Shown here one piece after another: positions 17,920-26,460 of a stretch of 64,000 bases of DNA. The position numbers and the translations under genes are program-made. This stretch comes from QHWT01 sp963755695 (lineage in GTDB: Bacteria > Acidobacteriota > Vicinamibacteria > Vicinamibacterales > 2-12-FULL-66-21). Each line of letters begins with the position of its first letter. Position 1 is the stretch's first letter. Below the pieces are notes generated by a model. That model saw only the letters and a program-made list of their open reading frames with translations, was not told where the DNA came from and did not search any database. The stretch covers positions 2,728,001 to 2,792,000 of the forward strand of contig CAVWLB010000010.1 of NCBI GenBank assembly GCA_963755695.1, written 5' to 3'.

Positions 17920-18606
17920 CTACGGAAAGACGAGGTGCGCGACAATCGATTCCCACTTCCAATAGATCAGCGCCACCGCCGCCACGTCGAAGGCTGCGTG
18001 CATCACCATCGGAAGCCATAGCTGGTTCGTCATGGCGTAGATTGTGCCGAACACCAGACCGGCCACTGCCGCCTGCTCGACGCCAGGAAGAGCCTGGTCG
18101 GGGTAGTGGGCGACAGCGAAAAGCGCTGACGTGATCAGCACGATGAACAGTCGCGCCGCCGCTCGCGAACCGAGCAGTCTTCCGAAGCGCTCGAAGAGGA
18201 AGCCGCGAAACACGGTCTCTTCGCCGAACCCGGCGCCCACCACCACCGCATACAGCATCGCGGGCAACGCCGCCGTATTGCCGGCGAGATAGTGGTACCG
18301 CGGATTGATCGCGGGCGCCCCGAATAGAGGCATGATCAGCGCCTTCATCGCCAGCTTGAAGGCCACACCGCAAGGTATGCCGATCGCAAACACGCGGGAC
18401 CAGCTTTGCGGGACCCCGAAGCCGAGCGTTCGCAGCGGTGTTCGGGACAGCTGTGCCCACACGAGAACCAGAACGGCGCTGAGCGGAACGACAACGAGGT
18501 TGCCGGCGAGAATGATCACCGCGGCCAGCAAGCCAACCGGCCCGAAGCCGCGCAACCGCTCCTCGAATTGCCGATTCGTCACGTCGTCAACCTGCGGCTC
18601 CAGCAT
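17920..18606 (-). CDS. CPBP family intramembrane metalloprotease
   Basis: A 228-residue polytopic membrane protein with CPBP motifs EETVFRG (E129, E130, R134), H167 in AVAHYPD and H203 in VMHAAFD. Hydrophobic segments cover most of the chain. It is the second CPBP gene in the window and shares motifs but little other sequence with the first at 4776. It may cut small membrane substrates; no partner gene is adjacent. Confidence 0.8.
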   Translation of the reverse strand: MLEPQVDDVTNRQFEERLRGFGPVGLLAAVIILAGNLVVVPLSAVLVLVWAQLSRTPLRTLGFGVPQSWSRVFAIGIPCGVAFKLAMKALIMPLFGAPAINPRYHYLAGNTAALPAMLYAVVVGAGFGEETVFRGFLFERFGRLLGSRAAARLFIVLITSALFAVAHYPDQALPGVEQAAVAGLVFGTIYAMTNQLWLPMVMHAAFDVAAVALIYWKWESIVAHLVFP

Positions 18607-18657
18607 ACGTCTTCAGCGGGATCGGACCAACCTGTCGAATCGGGGTAGTATGCGGTC

Positions 18658-18870
18658 ATGAAGATTGCGGCAATCGTCCTGATCGTCGTTGGCGTGATTG
18701 CGCTCGCCTATGGCGGGATCAGCTACACCCGGGAAAAGAAGGTGATCGACCTCGGCCCGATCGAGGCGACGACGAAGACGAGGGAGACGATCCCGCTGCC
18801 ACCCGTGTTGGGCATCGCCGCGATCGCCGGCGGGATCGCCTTGTTGGTGGGATCAGGGCGCAAGCGCTGA
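18658..18870 (+). CDS. Small two-TM conserved membrane protein
   Basis: A 70-residue protein starting at ATG 18658 with two hydrophobic helices, IAAIVLIVVGVIALAYGGI and PVLGIAAIAGGIALLVGS, separated by SYTREKKVIDLGPIEATTKT. The order helix, YTREKKVIDLGP.., IPLPP, helix, basic end is typical of a family of small conserved membrane proteins found in many bacteria. No function is established. Confidence 0.65.
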   Translation: MKIAAIVLIVVGVIALAYGGISYTREKKVIDLGPIEATTKTRETIPLPPVLGIAAIAGGIALLVGSGRKR

Positions 18871-18877
18871 AGAAAGG

Positions 18878-19570
18878 TCAGCCTGACAGCAATCGCTCGA
18901 CGATCGCGGCGACATGTAACGCCGTCGTATCGAGCAGTGGAACACCGGCAATCTCTGGCGCAGACAAGAGCAGCGGCAGCTCGGTGCCGCCGAGAATGAT
19001 GCCGCCTATGTTCTGTTCATGCCGAAGGCGGCTTGCGAGCGACATGAACTGCTGCCGCGTCTCGTCACGGAACTCCCCTTTCAGGAGCTCTCCCACGTAG
19101 CGATCGTGAATCCACGTTCGATCCGCCGCTTTCGGTATGACAACTGTGATGCCCTTCCGGGCGCAGACCTGCGGGTAGAAAGGGGCTTCCATCGTAAAGC
19201 GCGTACCGAGCAGGGCTAGAGAACGGAGGTTGCGGCGTTGCGCTTCCGCTGCGCAGACCTCGACAATGCTGAGGATCGGAACCGGCGATCGCGCGGCCAG
19301 CTCGTCGAACACGATATGCGGCGTATTGGCGGTGATCGCGACGAAGTCCACACCAGCAGACGTCAGTCGGCGGAGCGACGTCAACAAGTACTGGATCAGC
19401 CCCGGTCGGTTCTGGTCGACGAGGTGCAGAGCGCACCGGACATCGAGACTATCGATCACGATGGCGGGAGCACCCGACGGGTTCGCCTGCGCGCAGGCGT
19501 CCAGAATGCGCCGGTAGTAGTCGATTGTGGACTCCGGCCCCAGTCCACCGACCAGCCCGAGTGTCTTCAC
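18878..19570 (-). CDS. Aspartate/glutamate racemase-like protein lacking both catalytic Cys
   Basis: A 230-residue member of the Asp/Glu racemase superfamily (YgeA-like branch): KTLGLVGGLGPESTIDYYR at the start, ANTPHIVFDEL, LLGTRFTMEAPFY and ILGGTELPLLL near the end. In two-thiol racemases the first catalytic Cys precedes N-T and the second is in GCTE; here these positions are Ala and Gly (codon GGC), so neither thiol is visible. The protein may bind an amino acid or act by another mechanism. GTG at 19570 starts the conserved part; upstream in-frame sequence has no family similarity. Confidence 0.75.
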   Translation of the reverse strand: MKTLGLVGGLGPESTIDYYRRILDACAQANPSGAPAIVIDSLDVRCALHLVDQNRPGLIQYLLTSLRRLTSAGVDFVAITANTPHIVFDELAARSPVPILSIVEVCAAEAQRRNLRSLALLGTRFTMEAPFYPQVCARKGITVVIPKAADRTWIHDRYVGELLKGEFRDETRQQFMSLASRLRHEQNIGGIILGGTELPLLLSAPEIAGVPLLDTTALHVAAIVERLLSG

Positions 19571-19779
19571 CCCTCGTATCCTCTGATCCGACCTTGTCCG
19601 AGCGTCATCAGACCTTCGTGTTGCCCCGTTGAAGCTGTTCGTTCCTGACCGCTCGTGATGGTATCCGGAGCCATGAACAAAGAAAAATCGCCAGTTCGGC
19701 TTTGGATTCTCGCCGGGGCGAACTTTTCTCGTTCGAACCCGTATGACCGTTGGACGAGGTGAAGGGGAGAGCGAGAAAA

Positions 19780-20259
19780 ATGCGTCACACGACCATTCTT
19801 TGTCTGCTGACGTGCGCATTCATGTTCTGCGTGTCGAATGTCCACTCCAGCGCACAAACGCCATCAACGGCCTCAGCGGGCCTGCGGGACGAAATCGCGC
19901 GCGCCGATGCCGCGATGTTCGACGCGTTCAATGCCCACGACCTCGACGAGACAGGACGATGGTTTGCGCCGGAGCTCGAGTTCTACCACGACAAGGACGG
20001 GGCGCTGTCGTATGCGCAGGTGATGGAAGGGTTCCGGAAGCTGTTCGCGCAGAACAACGGCATCAAGCGCGAACTGATGAAGGACAGTTTCGAGGTTTAT
20101 CCGATCAAGGACTATGGCGCAATCGAAGCCGGGTCACACCGATTCTGTCACGTGGAGAACGGGCACGACGAATGCGGCCAGTTCAAGTTCGTTCTCGTCT
20201 GGCATCAGAAAGACGGACGATGGCAAGTGACGCGTGCCCTGAGTTACGACCACAAGTGA
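19780..20259 (+). CDS. Secreted SnoaL/NTF2-like (DUF4440-type) protein
   Basis: A 159-residue protein with an N-terminal signal peptide (ILCLLTCAFMFCVSNVHSSAQ) and an NTF2-like cone fold: ARADAAMFDAFNAHDLDETGRWFAPELEFYHDKDG, then helix FRKLFAQN and C-terminal strands VLVWHQKDGRWQVTRALSYDH. This fits the DUF4440/SnoaL-like group. ATG at 19780 follows GGGGAGAGCGAG. The ligand is unknown. Confidence 0.75.
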   Translation: MRHTTILCLLTCAFMFCVSNVHSSAQTPSTASAGLRDEIARADAAMFDAFNAHDLDETGRWFAPELEFYHDKDGALSYAQVMEGFRKLFAQNNGIKRELMKDSFEVYPIKDYGAIEAGSHRFCHVENGHDECGQFKFVLVWHQKDGRWQVTRALSYDHK

Positions 20260-20316
20260 GGGAACACCATGTGATCGGCAGCGCCGAAGCGTAGTTCGCG
20301 TGCGGAAAAGACGATC

Positions 20317-20509
20317 TCACGCGATGGCGCAAAGGCGCCAGGGGGCTGCGGCTCCCGCGACCTCCTGCCGCGCGAAGCGCGGCGGCGAAGGCGACAGGCG
20401 CAGCCGTTCATCGCTGGTTGTCTTCTCCGCCGGCGAGCGACGTCGAAACCACTGAGTGAAGTTGGCTCGATTCTGTCTTTCCGGCTTGCGCCTCTGCGCC
20501 CTTGCGTGA
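20317..20509. repeat. Non-coding element with 22-bp imperfect terminal inverted repeats
   Basis: Positions 20317-20338 and the reverse complement of 20488-20509 match at 19 of 22 bases (both run TCACGC..GGCGCA.AGGCGC). Inside is another short hairpin around 20369-20384. The element fills most of the 306-base gap between the SnoaL-like and SET genes, which has no gene of its own. Arms of this 'TCACGCAAAGGCGCAAAGGCGC' type recall short interspersed repeats seen in many GC-rich genomes; no transposase or target duplication is visible. Confidence 0.5.
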
Positions 20510-20565
20510 AGCTCCTGTGACAAGCGACTCCTTAGCCCCGCATGAGCCTTGAGCCACGGCGATTA

Positions 20566-20973
20566 TCAGAGAACCCGCCGACACCCGGCCCGGCACCGAC
20601 ACGCAATGCCGGCAATACCATCCGTGTTGTAGTCGTAGGTAAGCTCCTCGCCTGAGCGGATCGCGCGCGATGCCCGGATCCAGATGTGCCTGCCGATGAT
20701 GTCCGCATAGCAATTGGGGTGGCACCCGTGATTGATGTAGCGGGCAAGGTTGCCGCCGATCGCCGCGTCGCGCGCCCAGCGCGCGTTGATGTTGAAGAGC
20801 CAGATCCGCTTTCTGGGCAGGTAACGGAGCTCACGTCGCCACGCCTCCGCCTGCGAAACCAGTTCTCCCTTGTACTCGACGATCTTCGTGTCTTCCTCGA
20901 TTGGCTGCGCGGCATAGACGCCCCAGCCGGAAATTCGCGAACGTCTGCGGATGACGCGTGGAAGGCGGTTCAC
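20566..20973 (-). CDS. SET domain protein (lysine methyltransferase fold)
   Basis: A compact 135-residue stand-alone SET domain. Signature parts are GWGVYAAQPIEEDTKIVEYKGELV near the start, then NLARYINHGCHPNCYADI (the pseudoknot N-H-S/G-C-x-P-N motif) and ELTYDYN. A post-SET-like Cys cluster (CRCRAGC) closes the protein. SET proteins transfer methyl from S-adenosylmethionine to lysine; bacterial substrates are rarely known. Confidence 0.85.
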   Translation of the reverse strand: MNRLPRVIRRRSRISGWGVYAAQPIEEDTKIVEYKGELVSQAEAWRRELRYLPRKRIWLFNINARWARDAAIGGNLARYINHGCHPNCYADIIGRHIWIRASRAIRSGEELTYDYNTDGIAGIACRCRAGCRRVL

Positions 20974-20990
20974 CAGCGTAGGATACCGTC

Positions 20991-21371
20991 ATGCCGCGAC
21001 GGCCGACCGGCCTCACCTTCGAAGACGTCCGCAAGATCGCCGCGGAACTGCCTGACGTAGAAGAGGGCACCGCGTGGGGTGTACCCGCGCTGAAGCTCCG
21101 GGGCAAGCTCCTCGTGTGTATGGCTTCGCACAAGTCCGCCGAGCCGAACACCCTGGTGGTCCGTCTCGGCTTCGATCAGCGGGATGCAATGATCGTTGAC
21201 AGCCCCGAAACCTATTACTTGAAGCCCCACTACGTCGGCTACCAGACGGTACTCGTCCGTCTGTCGCGAATCGATCGTGAGGCGCTGAAAGACCTGCTCC
21301 ATGCTTCGTGGCGCTTCGTGAGCGCATCGGTCTCGAAGCGGTCAGTCAGCCGTCGCGGCCGCCGACCCTGA
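20991..21371 (+). CDS. MmcQ/YjbR-like protein
   Basis: A 126-residue protein of the MmcQ/YjbR family (cyanophage/CyaY-like double-wing fold). Visible are TFEDVRKIAAELPDVEEGTAWGVPALKLRGKLLVCM and ETYYLKPHYVGYQTVLVRLSRIDREALKDLL, matching the order of the family (LP.V.E...WG.P.FKV.GK, then HY....WV.V.L). It starts 18 bases from the divergent SET gene. Some members bind DNA; the function here is not known. Confidence 0.75.
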   Translation: MPRRPTGLTFEDVRKIAAELPDVEEGTAWGVPALKLRGKLLVCMASHKSAEPNTLVVRLGFDQRDAMIVDSPETYYLKPHYVGYQTVLVRLSRIDREALKDLLHASWRFVSASVSKRSVSRRGRRP

Positions 21372-21471
21372 GTCGCAGGGACGAGGCAGATCAGGTCAGC
21401 GGACCGCTGGCGCGTCGCCACGTCAAGGCATACTGCCCCTCTTTGACGGCGGACCGCCGGGCCGCTAGGAT

Positions 21472-21651
21472 ATGCGCGAGCCGATGGCCATTGCACCTCC
21501 GCCCCACGAGGAAGACCTCGAGGCTCTCGAGAATCTCGGCCATCCTCGAGGCACGCTCGCGATCGTCGCGGTGTTCGGGCTCCTGTTCGCGATCGGCTGG
21601 TTCGCCACGTACCTCTTCATCTTCATCGAGCGCGGCGCGCCTCATCACTGA
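21472..21651 (+). CDS. ba3-type cytochrome c oxidase subunit IIa
   Basis: A 59-residue peptide with a polar acidic N-terminus and a single membrane helix, GTLAIVAVFGLLFAIGWFATYLFIF. It has the same layout as the one-helix subunit IIa of Thermus-type ba3 oxidase (short head, helix containing W..Y, end F.ERG). Its position right before subunits II and I supports this. ATG at 21472 or 21484 may be used. It replaces the first helix of ordinary subunit II, supplying the second membrane anchor. Confidence 0.75.
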   Translation: MREPMAIAPPPHEEDLEALENLGHPRGTLAIVAVFGLLFAIGWFATYLFIFIERGAPHH

Positions 21652-21661
21652 GAGCCATCCC

Positions 21662-22129
21662 ATGCACGTCGAGCTGTACGAACGGATCTGGATGTGGGCC
21701 GCTGCGGTTCTGATCGCGCTTTTCCTCGGCGCCATCGTCGTGACGACGGCGGTGCAGGCCATTGAACCGCCGAGCCATGTGGAGACCGTCGACCCGGCGG
21801 CGCTCGCAACCAATCCTGAGTTCGCGCAGCCCGCCGTGACCACACGACCGGACGGGAGTGTGATTGTTCCGGTGGTGACCTCGATGTACGCGTTCGCGCC
21901 GGACCCAATCGAAGTGCCGGCGAACGTTGCCGTCACCTTCCGGGTCACCAGCACTGACGTGCTGCACGGCTTCCAGATAGTGGGCACCAACGCAAACGCG
22001 ACAGCGCTCCCCGGCTATGTCAGCCAGTTCACCATCACCTTCCCGCAACCCGGCGAGTACACGGTTGCCTGCAACGAATACTGCGGCCTGATGCATCACG
22101 CCATGGTTGGCAAGGTCATCGTCAAATGA
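21662..22129 (+). CDS. ba3-type cytochrome c oxidase subunit II (CuA)
   Basis: A 155-residue short subunit II with one N-terminal membrane helix (WMWAAAVLIALFLGAIVV) and a cupredoxin domain outside. All CuA ligands are present: H102 in VLHGFQ, C137, E139 (main chain), C141, H145 and M148 in CNEYCGLMHHAM. The single-helix form with a separate subunit IIa is a mark of B-type (ba3) heme-copper oxidases. ATG at 21662 lies ten bases after subunit IIa; subunit I begins ten bases after its stop. Confidence 0.9.
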   Translation: MHVELYERIWMWAAAVLIALFLGAIVVTTAVQAIEPPSHVETVDPAALATNPEFAQPAVTTRPDGSVIVPVVTSMYAFAPDPIEVPANVAVTFRVTSTDVLHGFQIVGTNANATALPGYVSQFTITFPQPGEYTVACNEYCGLMHHAMVGKVIVK

Positions 22130-22139
22130 GGAGCGATCG

Positions 22140-23765
22140 GTGACGGATCGATCGGCCGCGGGCCACAGCCTCGCGATTGCACACATCGGCGTCGCCGTCG
22201 CCGCATTCGGCGTGGCGTCGGCAATGGGCGCCCTCCAGGCTCTCTCCATCGCCGACGTCCCGTTTCCACTGCGAAGCGAGTCGCTCTACTACCTGGCAGT
22301 CACCGCGCACGGTGTGCTGATGGCGCTGGTCTTCACGACCTTCTTCATCATGGGGCTCGGTTACGTCTTCGCGGCTGAAAGCCTCGGTCGGATTACCGGC
22401 CGGTCCATTGGCTGGATCGCCTTCTGGATCGCCGCGCTCGGATCGGTCATGGCGGCGGTCACCATCCTGCGTGGGCAGAGTACGGTCCTCTATACCTTCT
22501 ATCCACCGCTGCAGGCGCATCCGCTCTTCTACATCGGCGCGACCCTCTTGGTTGTCGGTTCGTGGATGTGGGGCGGGGTGATCATCGCGAGCTACCGGAC
22601 CTGGCGGCGAGACCATCCGGGCGTGCCCGCTCCCCTCTCCATTCACGGCATGCTGGCGGCAATCATCGTCTGGTATCTCGCCTCGTCAGGGCTCGCCGTG
22701 GAAGTCGTCGTGATGCTGATCCCCTGGTCGCTGGGCCTCGTCGACAAGATCGATCCGCTGGTGGCGAGGACGTTCTTCTGGTGGTTCGGACATCCGCTCG
22801 TGTACTTCTGGCTGCTGCCCGCATACGTGGTCTGGTACTACGTGCTTCCCCAGGTCGCGGGAGGCCGCCTGTTCAGCGATCCGCTCGCCAGGATGGCGTT
22901 CATCCTGTTCGTCGTGCTGTCCACGCCGGTGGGATTCCATCACCAGTTCGCGGACCCGGGAATCACTGCCGGGTGGAAGCTCGCGCACACCGTTCTGACC
23001 TACGCCGTCATGTATCCAAGCTTTGTGACGGCGTTCACGGTGATCGCTTCGTTGGAGGTTGCCGGCCGGCTGAAGGGCGCCAAGGGACTGTTCAACTGGA
23101 TCGGTCGGCTGCCATGGTCCGACCCGGTCTTCTCATCGGTAGCGCTGGGAATGATCGCCTTCACGTTCGGCGGCTTCGGCGGCGCGATCAACGCGGCCTA
23201 TGCGATGAATGGAATGGTGCACAACACGGCGTGGATCATGGGACATTTCCACGTCACTCTGGGCACCACGGTCGCGCTCACCTACATGGGCGCAACCTAT
23301 TGGCTGCTGCCGCGGCTGCTCGCACGAGACGTGCGGTTCATGGCGCTGGCGCGAATCCAGCCATACCTGTGGTTCGCCGGGATGACTTTCTTTAGCGTCA
23401 GCTATCACATCGCCGGCCTGCGCGGACTGCCGCGCCGCGTCTACAGCGCAGCACTCGCAGGGGACCAGGGCGCGGCGTGGCATGGCCTGACTCAGGTCGC
23501 CGCCGTCGGCGCCGTGATGCTCTTTTTGAGCGCGATCATCTTCGTCACCGTCGTATTTGCCACGTGGCTGGCAGGGCGCCGAATCCAGGCGCCGGCGTTC
23601 GAGTTCGCCGTACCGCTCGTCCGCCCGGCGACACTCGGGGTGTGGGATCGCTTCGGACTCTGGACGATCATCGCCATTCTGCTGGTCGTTGCGGCGTACG
23701 GTTACCCGCTGCTGCAGCTGCTCGCCCATCCCCGGTTCGGCTCTCCCGGCTTCAAGCCGTTTTGA
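22140..23765 (+). CDS. ba3-type cytochrome c oxidase subunit I
   Basis: A 541-residue, 13-helix heme-copper oxidase catalytic subunit. Heme and CuB ligands can be placed: H57 in TAHGVLM (low-spin heme), H218 with Y222 in WFGHPLVYFW (CuB and the His-Tyr link), H267/H268 in GFHHQFADP (CuB) and H369/H371 in GHFHVTL (heme ligands). The protein lacks the A-type D-channel motif (N-rich loop NxxxxxxxxxN with D132), consistent with B-type enzymes. GTG at 22140 has GAGGAG seven bases upstream. It reduces O2 to water and pumps protons in the cell membrane; B-type enzymes often have high oxygen affinity. Confidence 0.95.
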   Translation: MTDRSAAGHSLAIAHIGVAVAAFGVASAMGALQALSIADVPFPLRSESLYYLAVTAHGVLMALVFTTFFIMGLGYVFAAESLGRITGRSIGWIAFWIAALGSVMAAVTILRGQSTVLYTFYPPLQAHPLFYIGATLLVVGSWMWGGVIIASYRTWRRDHPGVPAPLSIHGMLAAIIVWYLASSGLAVEVVVMLIPWSLGLVDKIDPLVARTFFWWFGHPLVYFWLLPAYVVWYYVLPQVAGGRLFSDPLARMAFILFVVLSTPVGFHHQFADPGITAGWKLAHTVLTYAVMYPSFVTAFTVIASLEVAGRLKGAKGLFNWIGRLPWSDPVFSSVALGMIAFTFGGFGGAINAAYAMNGMVHNTAWIMGHFHVTLGTTVALTYMGATYWLLPRLLARDVRFMALARIQPYLWFAGMTFFSVSYHIAGLRGLPRRVYSAALAGDQGAAWHGLTQVAAVGAVMLFLSAIIFVTVVFATWLAGRRIQAPAFEFAVPLVRPATLGVWDRFGLWTIIAILLVVAAYGYPLLQLLAHPRFGSPGFKPF

Positions 23766-23792
23766 AGCCGCGAAGAAAGGCGCAGCCCTTCG

Positions 23793-24566
23793 TCACGTAT
23801 TGAGTCGCTTGACGAGTTTCCGCACGAGCGGTCGCGGCGACACGCGTACCAGAGCCGCGCCCAGCCGATTGGTCGCGCCCGGCACGACAACGACGTTCCC
23901 CCTCTTCCATCTCCGGTAAGCGATTCGCGCGACGTCAGCCGCACTCATTTTCTCCAGCCGCGACAACCGCGTGTGTGTCGTGCCGGCATGTTCGGCAAAT
24001 TGTGTCGCGGTCGGGCCCGGAGCCACGCAGCTGATGCGCAGCGCGGACCCGGCGAGTTCTTCGGCAAGGCCTTCAGTGAACGAGAGAACGTAGGCCTTGG
24101 TGGCGTAGTAAACCGTCATGAACGGACCCGGCTGGAAGCCGGCGGTTGAGCCCACATTCAAGATCCCACCTTGATTGCGCAACAGCATCCCTGGCAGAAA
24201 CAGGCGCGTCAGCTCGGTGAGGACCGTGACGTTGACCTGAATCATCTCGAGCTGCCGCTCCAGCGAGAGCTCCGCCAACGCTCCCCGCGATCCGAACCCC
24301 GCATTGTTGACGACCACGTCAATTACCGTGTTGCGCTGCTGGAGATCTTCGTAGATCCGACGAGCGGCCGTGCGATCCGCAAGATCAACCGATATCGCTC
24401 TGGCCTGCACCCGATGCACACGCCTCAGCTCCTGGACCAATTCCTCGAGGGCATCCATCCTTCGCGCAACCACGACGAGGTCGTAGCCGTCGGCGGCGAA
24501 CTGGCGAGCCAGCTCACGGCCGATTCCTGAGGAGCCGCCGGTGACGAGAGCGGTCTGATTCGCCAT
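23793..24566 (-). CDS. SDR family NAD(P)-dependent oxidoreductase
   Basis: A 257-residue classical short-chain dehydrogenase/reductase. It has the dinucleotide loop TGGSSGIG (residues 9-16), NNAG at 87-90, active-site S140 in NVGSTAG and the Y153xxxK157 pair in YYATK. VVARR after strand 2 suggests NADP(H). The YATKAYVLSFTEGLAEEL helix and APGPTATQF are typical of the 'short-chain dehydrogenase YqjQ/DltE' cluster. The substrate is unknown. Confidence 0.85.
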   Translation of the reverse strand: MANQTALVTGGSSGIGRELARQFAADGYDLVVVARRMDALEELVQELRRVHRVQARAISVDLADRTAARRIYEDLQQRNTVIDVVVNNAGFGSRGALAELSLERQLEMIQVNVTVLTELTRLFLPGMLLRNQGGILNVGSTAGFQPGPFMTVYYATKAYVLSFTEGLAEELAGSALRISCVAPGPTATQFAEHAGTTHTRLSRLEKMSAADVARIAYRRWKRGNVVVVPGATNRLGAALVRVSPRPLVRKLVKRLNT

Positions 24567-24766
24567 GCTGATCGAGCCTGTCAGATCCGCGGGGTCAGGA
24601 CCACGACGCGACGCGCGAACGCACTGCTAGACTCTGTCTGCACGCCTGGGCGTTGCGCCATTCGAGACCGAACGACCATAGCACCATCAGGGGCCGATGC
24701 GGCGAGCAGACCGCCCACCGCTCGATGGATCGCCAGTGACGGCGAGCATGTCATGCTGAAGGAACC

Positions 24767-25585
24767 GTGCCCGAGCTTCCCGAAGTCGAATCCGTGCGAC
24801 AGCTTCTCGAACCCGTCATGGCCGGCAAGCGTTTCACGCGCGTCTCCGTCCGCCGGCCCGATCTGCGCCTTCCCTTCCCGGCGAGGTTCAGCGCTCGGGT
24901 CACAGCTCAAACCGCGCTGGCGGTCCGTCGGCGGGCGAAGTACCTGCTGGTGCCGCTGTCATCAGGGGACACGCTTCTCATGCACCTCGGCATGTCGGGT
25001 TCGTTCCGGGTCGATCGGCATCGCGTCGCGGGTGACGCTGACCGGCACGATCACGTCGTATTCCAGATGTCGTCCGGGGCCATCGTTACGTTCAACGACC
25101 CGCGGCGATTTGGCGTCATGGACCTCCTGTCGCCGGCCGGGTTGCTGGCTCACCCGGCGCTCAGCGGACTTGGCCCCGAGCCGTTGTCACCGGACTTCAG
25201 TGCATCTGCTCTGGCGCAAGCGTGCAGCGGCAGGAAGACGCCGCTGAAGATCGCGCTGCTGGATCAACGGCTAGTGGCCGGTCTCGGAAACATCTACGCT
25301 GCCGAAGCGATGCACGTCGCGCGATTGTCACCGTTCCGCCGGACATCGACGATCGCCACGCCGTCCGGCGTCCCGCGCGATTCGGCCCGTCGTCTGGTTG
25401 CGGCAATCAAGCAGGTGCTGAACGAGGCCATCCAGCGGCAGTCGAGGGCTGCGTACCGCGCATCGAGATTTCGCGTCTACGATCGAGAGGGGCAACGATG
25501 CCGCCGCGCAGGTTGCACTGGGACGATCAGACGCCGCACGCAAGCCGGCCGCTCGACGTTCTTTTGTCCTGTCTGTCAGCGGTAG
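24767..25585 (+). CDS. mutM: Formamidopyrimidine-DNA glycosylase
   Basis: A 272-residue Fpg/MutM protein. It starts at GTG 24767, which leaves Pro2 and Glu3 of PELPEVE as catalytic residues. Other landmarks are RRAKYLL, LLMHLGMSGSF, DPRRFGVM, the helix-two-turn-helix QRLVAGLGNIYAAEAM, and the C-terminal zinc finger with paired cysteines (C..C at the start of CRRAGC and CPVC at the end). It removes 8-oxoguanine and ring-opened purines and then nicks the abasic site. AAGGA precedes the start. No operon partner is on this strand. Confidence 0.93.
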   Translation: MPELPEVESVRQLLEPVMAGKRFTRVSVRRPDLRLPFPARFSARVTAQTALAVRRRAKYLLVPLSSGDTLLMHLGMSGSFRVDRHRVAGDADRHDHVVFQMSSGAIVTFNDPRRFGVMDLLSPAGLLAHPALSGLGPEPLSPDFSASALAQACSGRKTPLKIALLDQRLVAGLGNIYAAEAMHVARLSPFRRTSTIATPSGVPRDSARRLVAAIKQVLNEAIQRQSRAAYRASRFRVYDREGQRCRRAGCTGTIRRRTQAGRSTFFCPVCQR

Positions 25586-25608
25586 CACGCCGCGCCCGCA
25601 GACCCGGC

Positions 25609-26322
25609 CTACATCTGAGGTGTGACGCTCAACGTGGCCTCCCGGAGCGCGGCACGGGCAAGCGTTCGCGTCGAGTCGATCACCGGCACAGGTGAATCGC
25701 TTTCCGAAATGAGCAGAGGGATTTCGGTGCAGCCGAGAACGATCGCGTCGCAGCCACGGGTCCCGAGCTCCCTGATGACGTCCTGCAGGTACTTTCGAGA
25801 GGACCCTTTGAGCTCGCCTTGAACCAGCTCATCGAAGATGATGGCGTTGATACGCTCGCGATCGGCAGGATCAGGGATCTCACATGCGATCTCCCGGTCG
25901 GCGAGTGTCGCCGGATACACCGGACCTTCCATCAGATAGCGAGTACCAAGAATTCCGAGCTGCCGGAAACGGCGTTTTGCTGCAACGGCCGCGACCTCTT
26001 CGGCAATGTGCAGCCACGGCGCCGGCGACTCGGTGCGGACCAGGTTCAGGGCCTGATGAACGGTATTGTCAGGGCACACCAGGAACTCCGCGCCTGCTTT
26101 GATCAGATTCGTTGCGGAAGAAAGCAACAACCGGCCAACTTCATCCCAGCGATTGTCTTCGATGTGGCGCATATACTCGGCGAGAGGGTGGGTGTGCATC
26201 GTGATCTGGGGATGGCCGTAAGTACCGAACAGCGCCGCTCCCTCACCGCAGATGGTCCGGTAGCACAGTGCCGCACCCTCCGCACTGACGGCAACGATTC
26301 CTACGTGCTTGGATTTGGTCAT
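25609..26322 (-). CDS. Aspartate/glutamate racemase family protein
   Basis: A 237-residue Asp/Glu racemase superfamily protein with both catalytic cysteines: C in LVCPDNTVH (first thiol) and in LGCTEIPLL (second thiol). It begins KHVGIVAVSAEGAALCYRTI and has LGILGTRYLMEGPVYP, which places it in the YgeA-like branch, in contrast to the thiol-less paralogue at 18878. It likely interconverts L- and D-forms of aspartate, glutamate or a related amino acid. Confidence 0.8.
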   Translation of the reverse strand: MTKSKHVGIVAVSAEGAALCYRTICGEGAALFGTYGHPQITMHTHPLAEYMRHIEDNRWDEVGRLLLSSATNLIKAGAEFLVCPDNTVHQALNLVRTESPAPWLHIAEEVAAVAAKRRFRQLGILGTRYLMEGPVYPATLADREIACEIPDPADRERINAIIFDELVQGELKGSSRKYLQDVIRELGTRGCDAIVLGCTEIPLLISESDSPVPVIDSTRTLARAALREATLSVTPQM

Positions 26323-26460
26323 CGTCGGTTCCCCGCCCCGAGTTAACAGAATCGCCGATTCGTCGATCCGACTTCAACCGCTTCGGTACAAAGAAATCTC
26401 CTCTTCCATCCCGTCAGCCGATCGTATGAAATGTCAGGTCTCCACACGAGAGGAGGGGTC

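Noticed and set aside
20317..20523. A 68-codon minus-strand frame in the gap before the SET gene
   Set aside because: It is a translation of the inverted-repeat element; Arg-rich text without similarity to any protein family I know.
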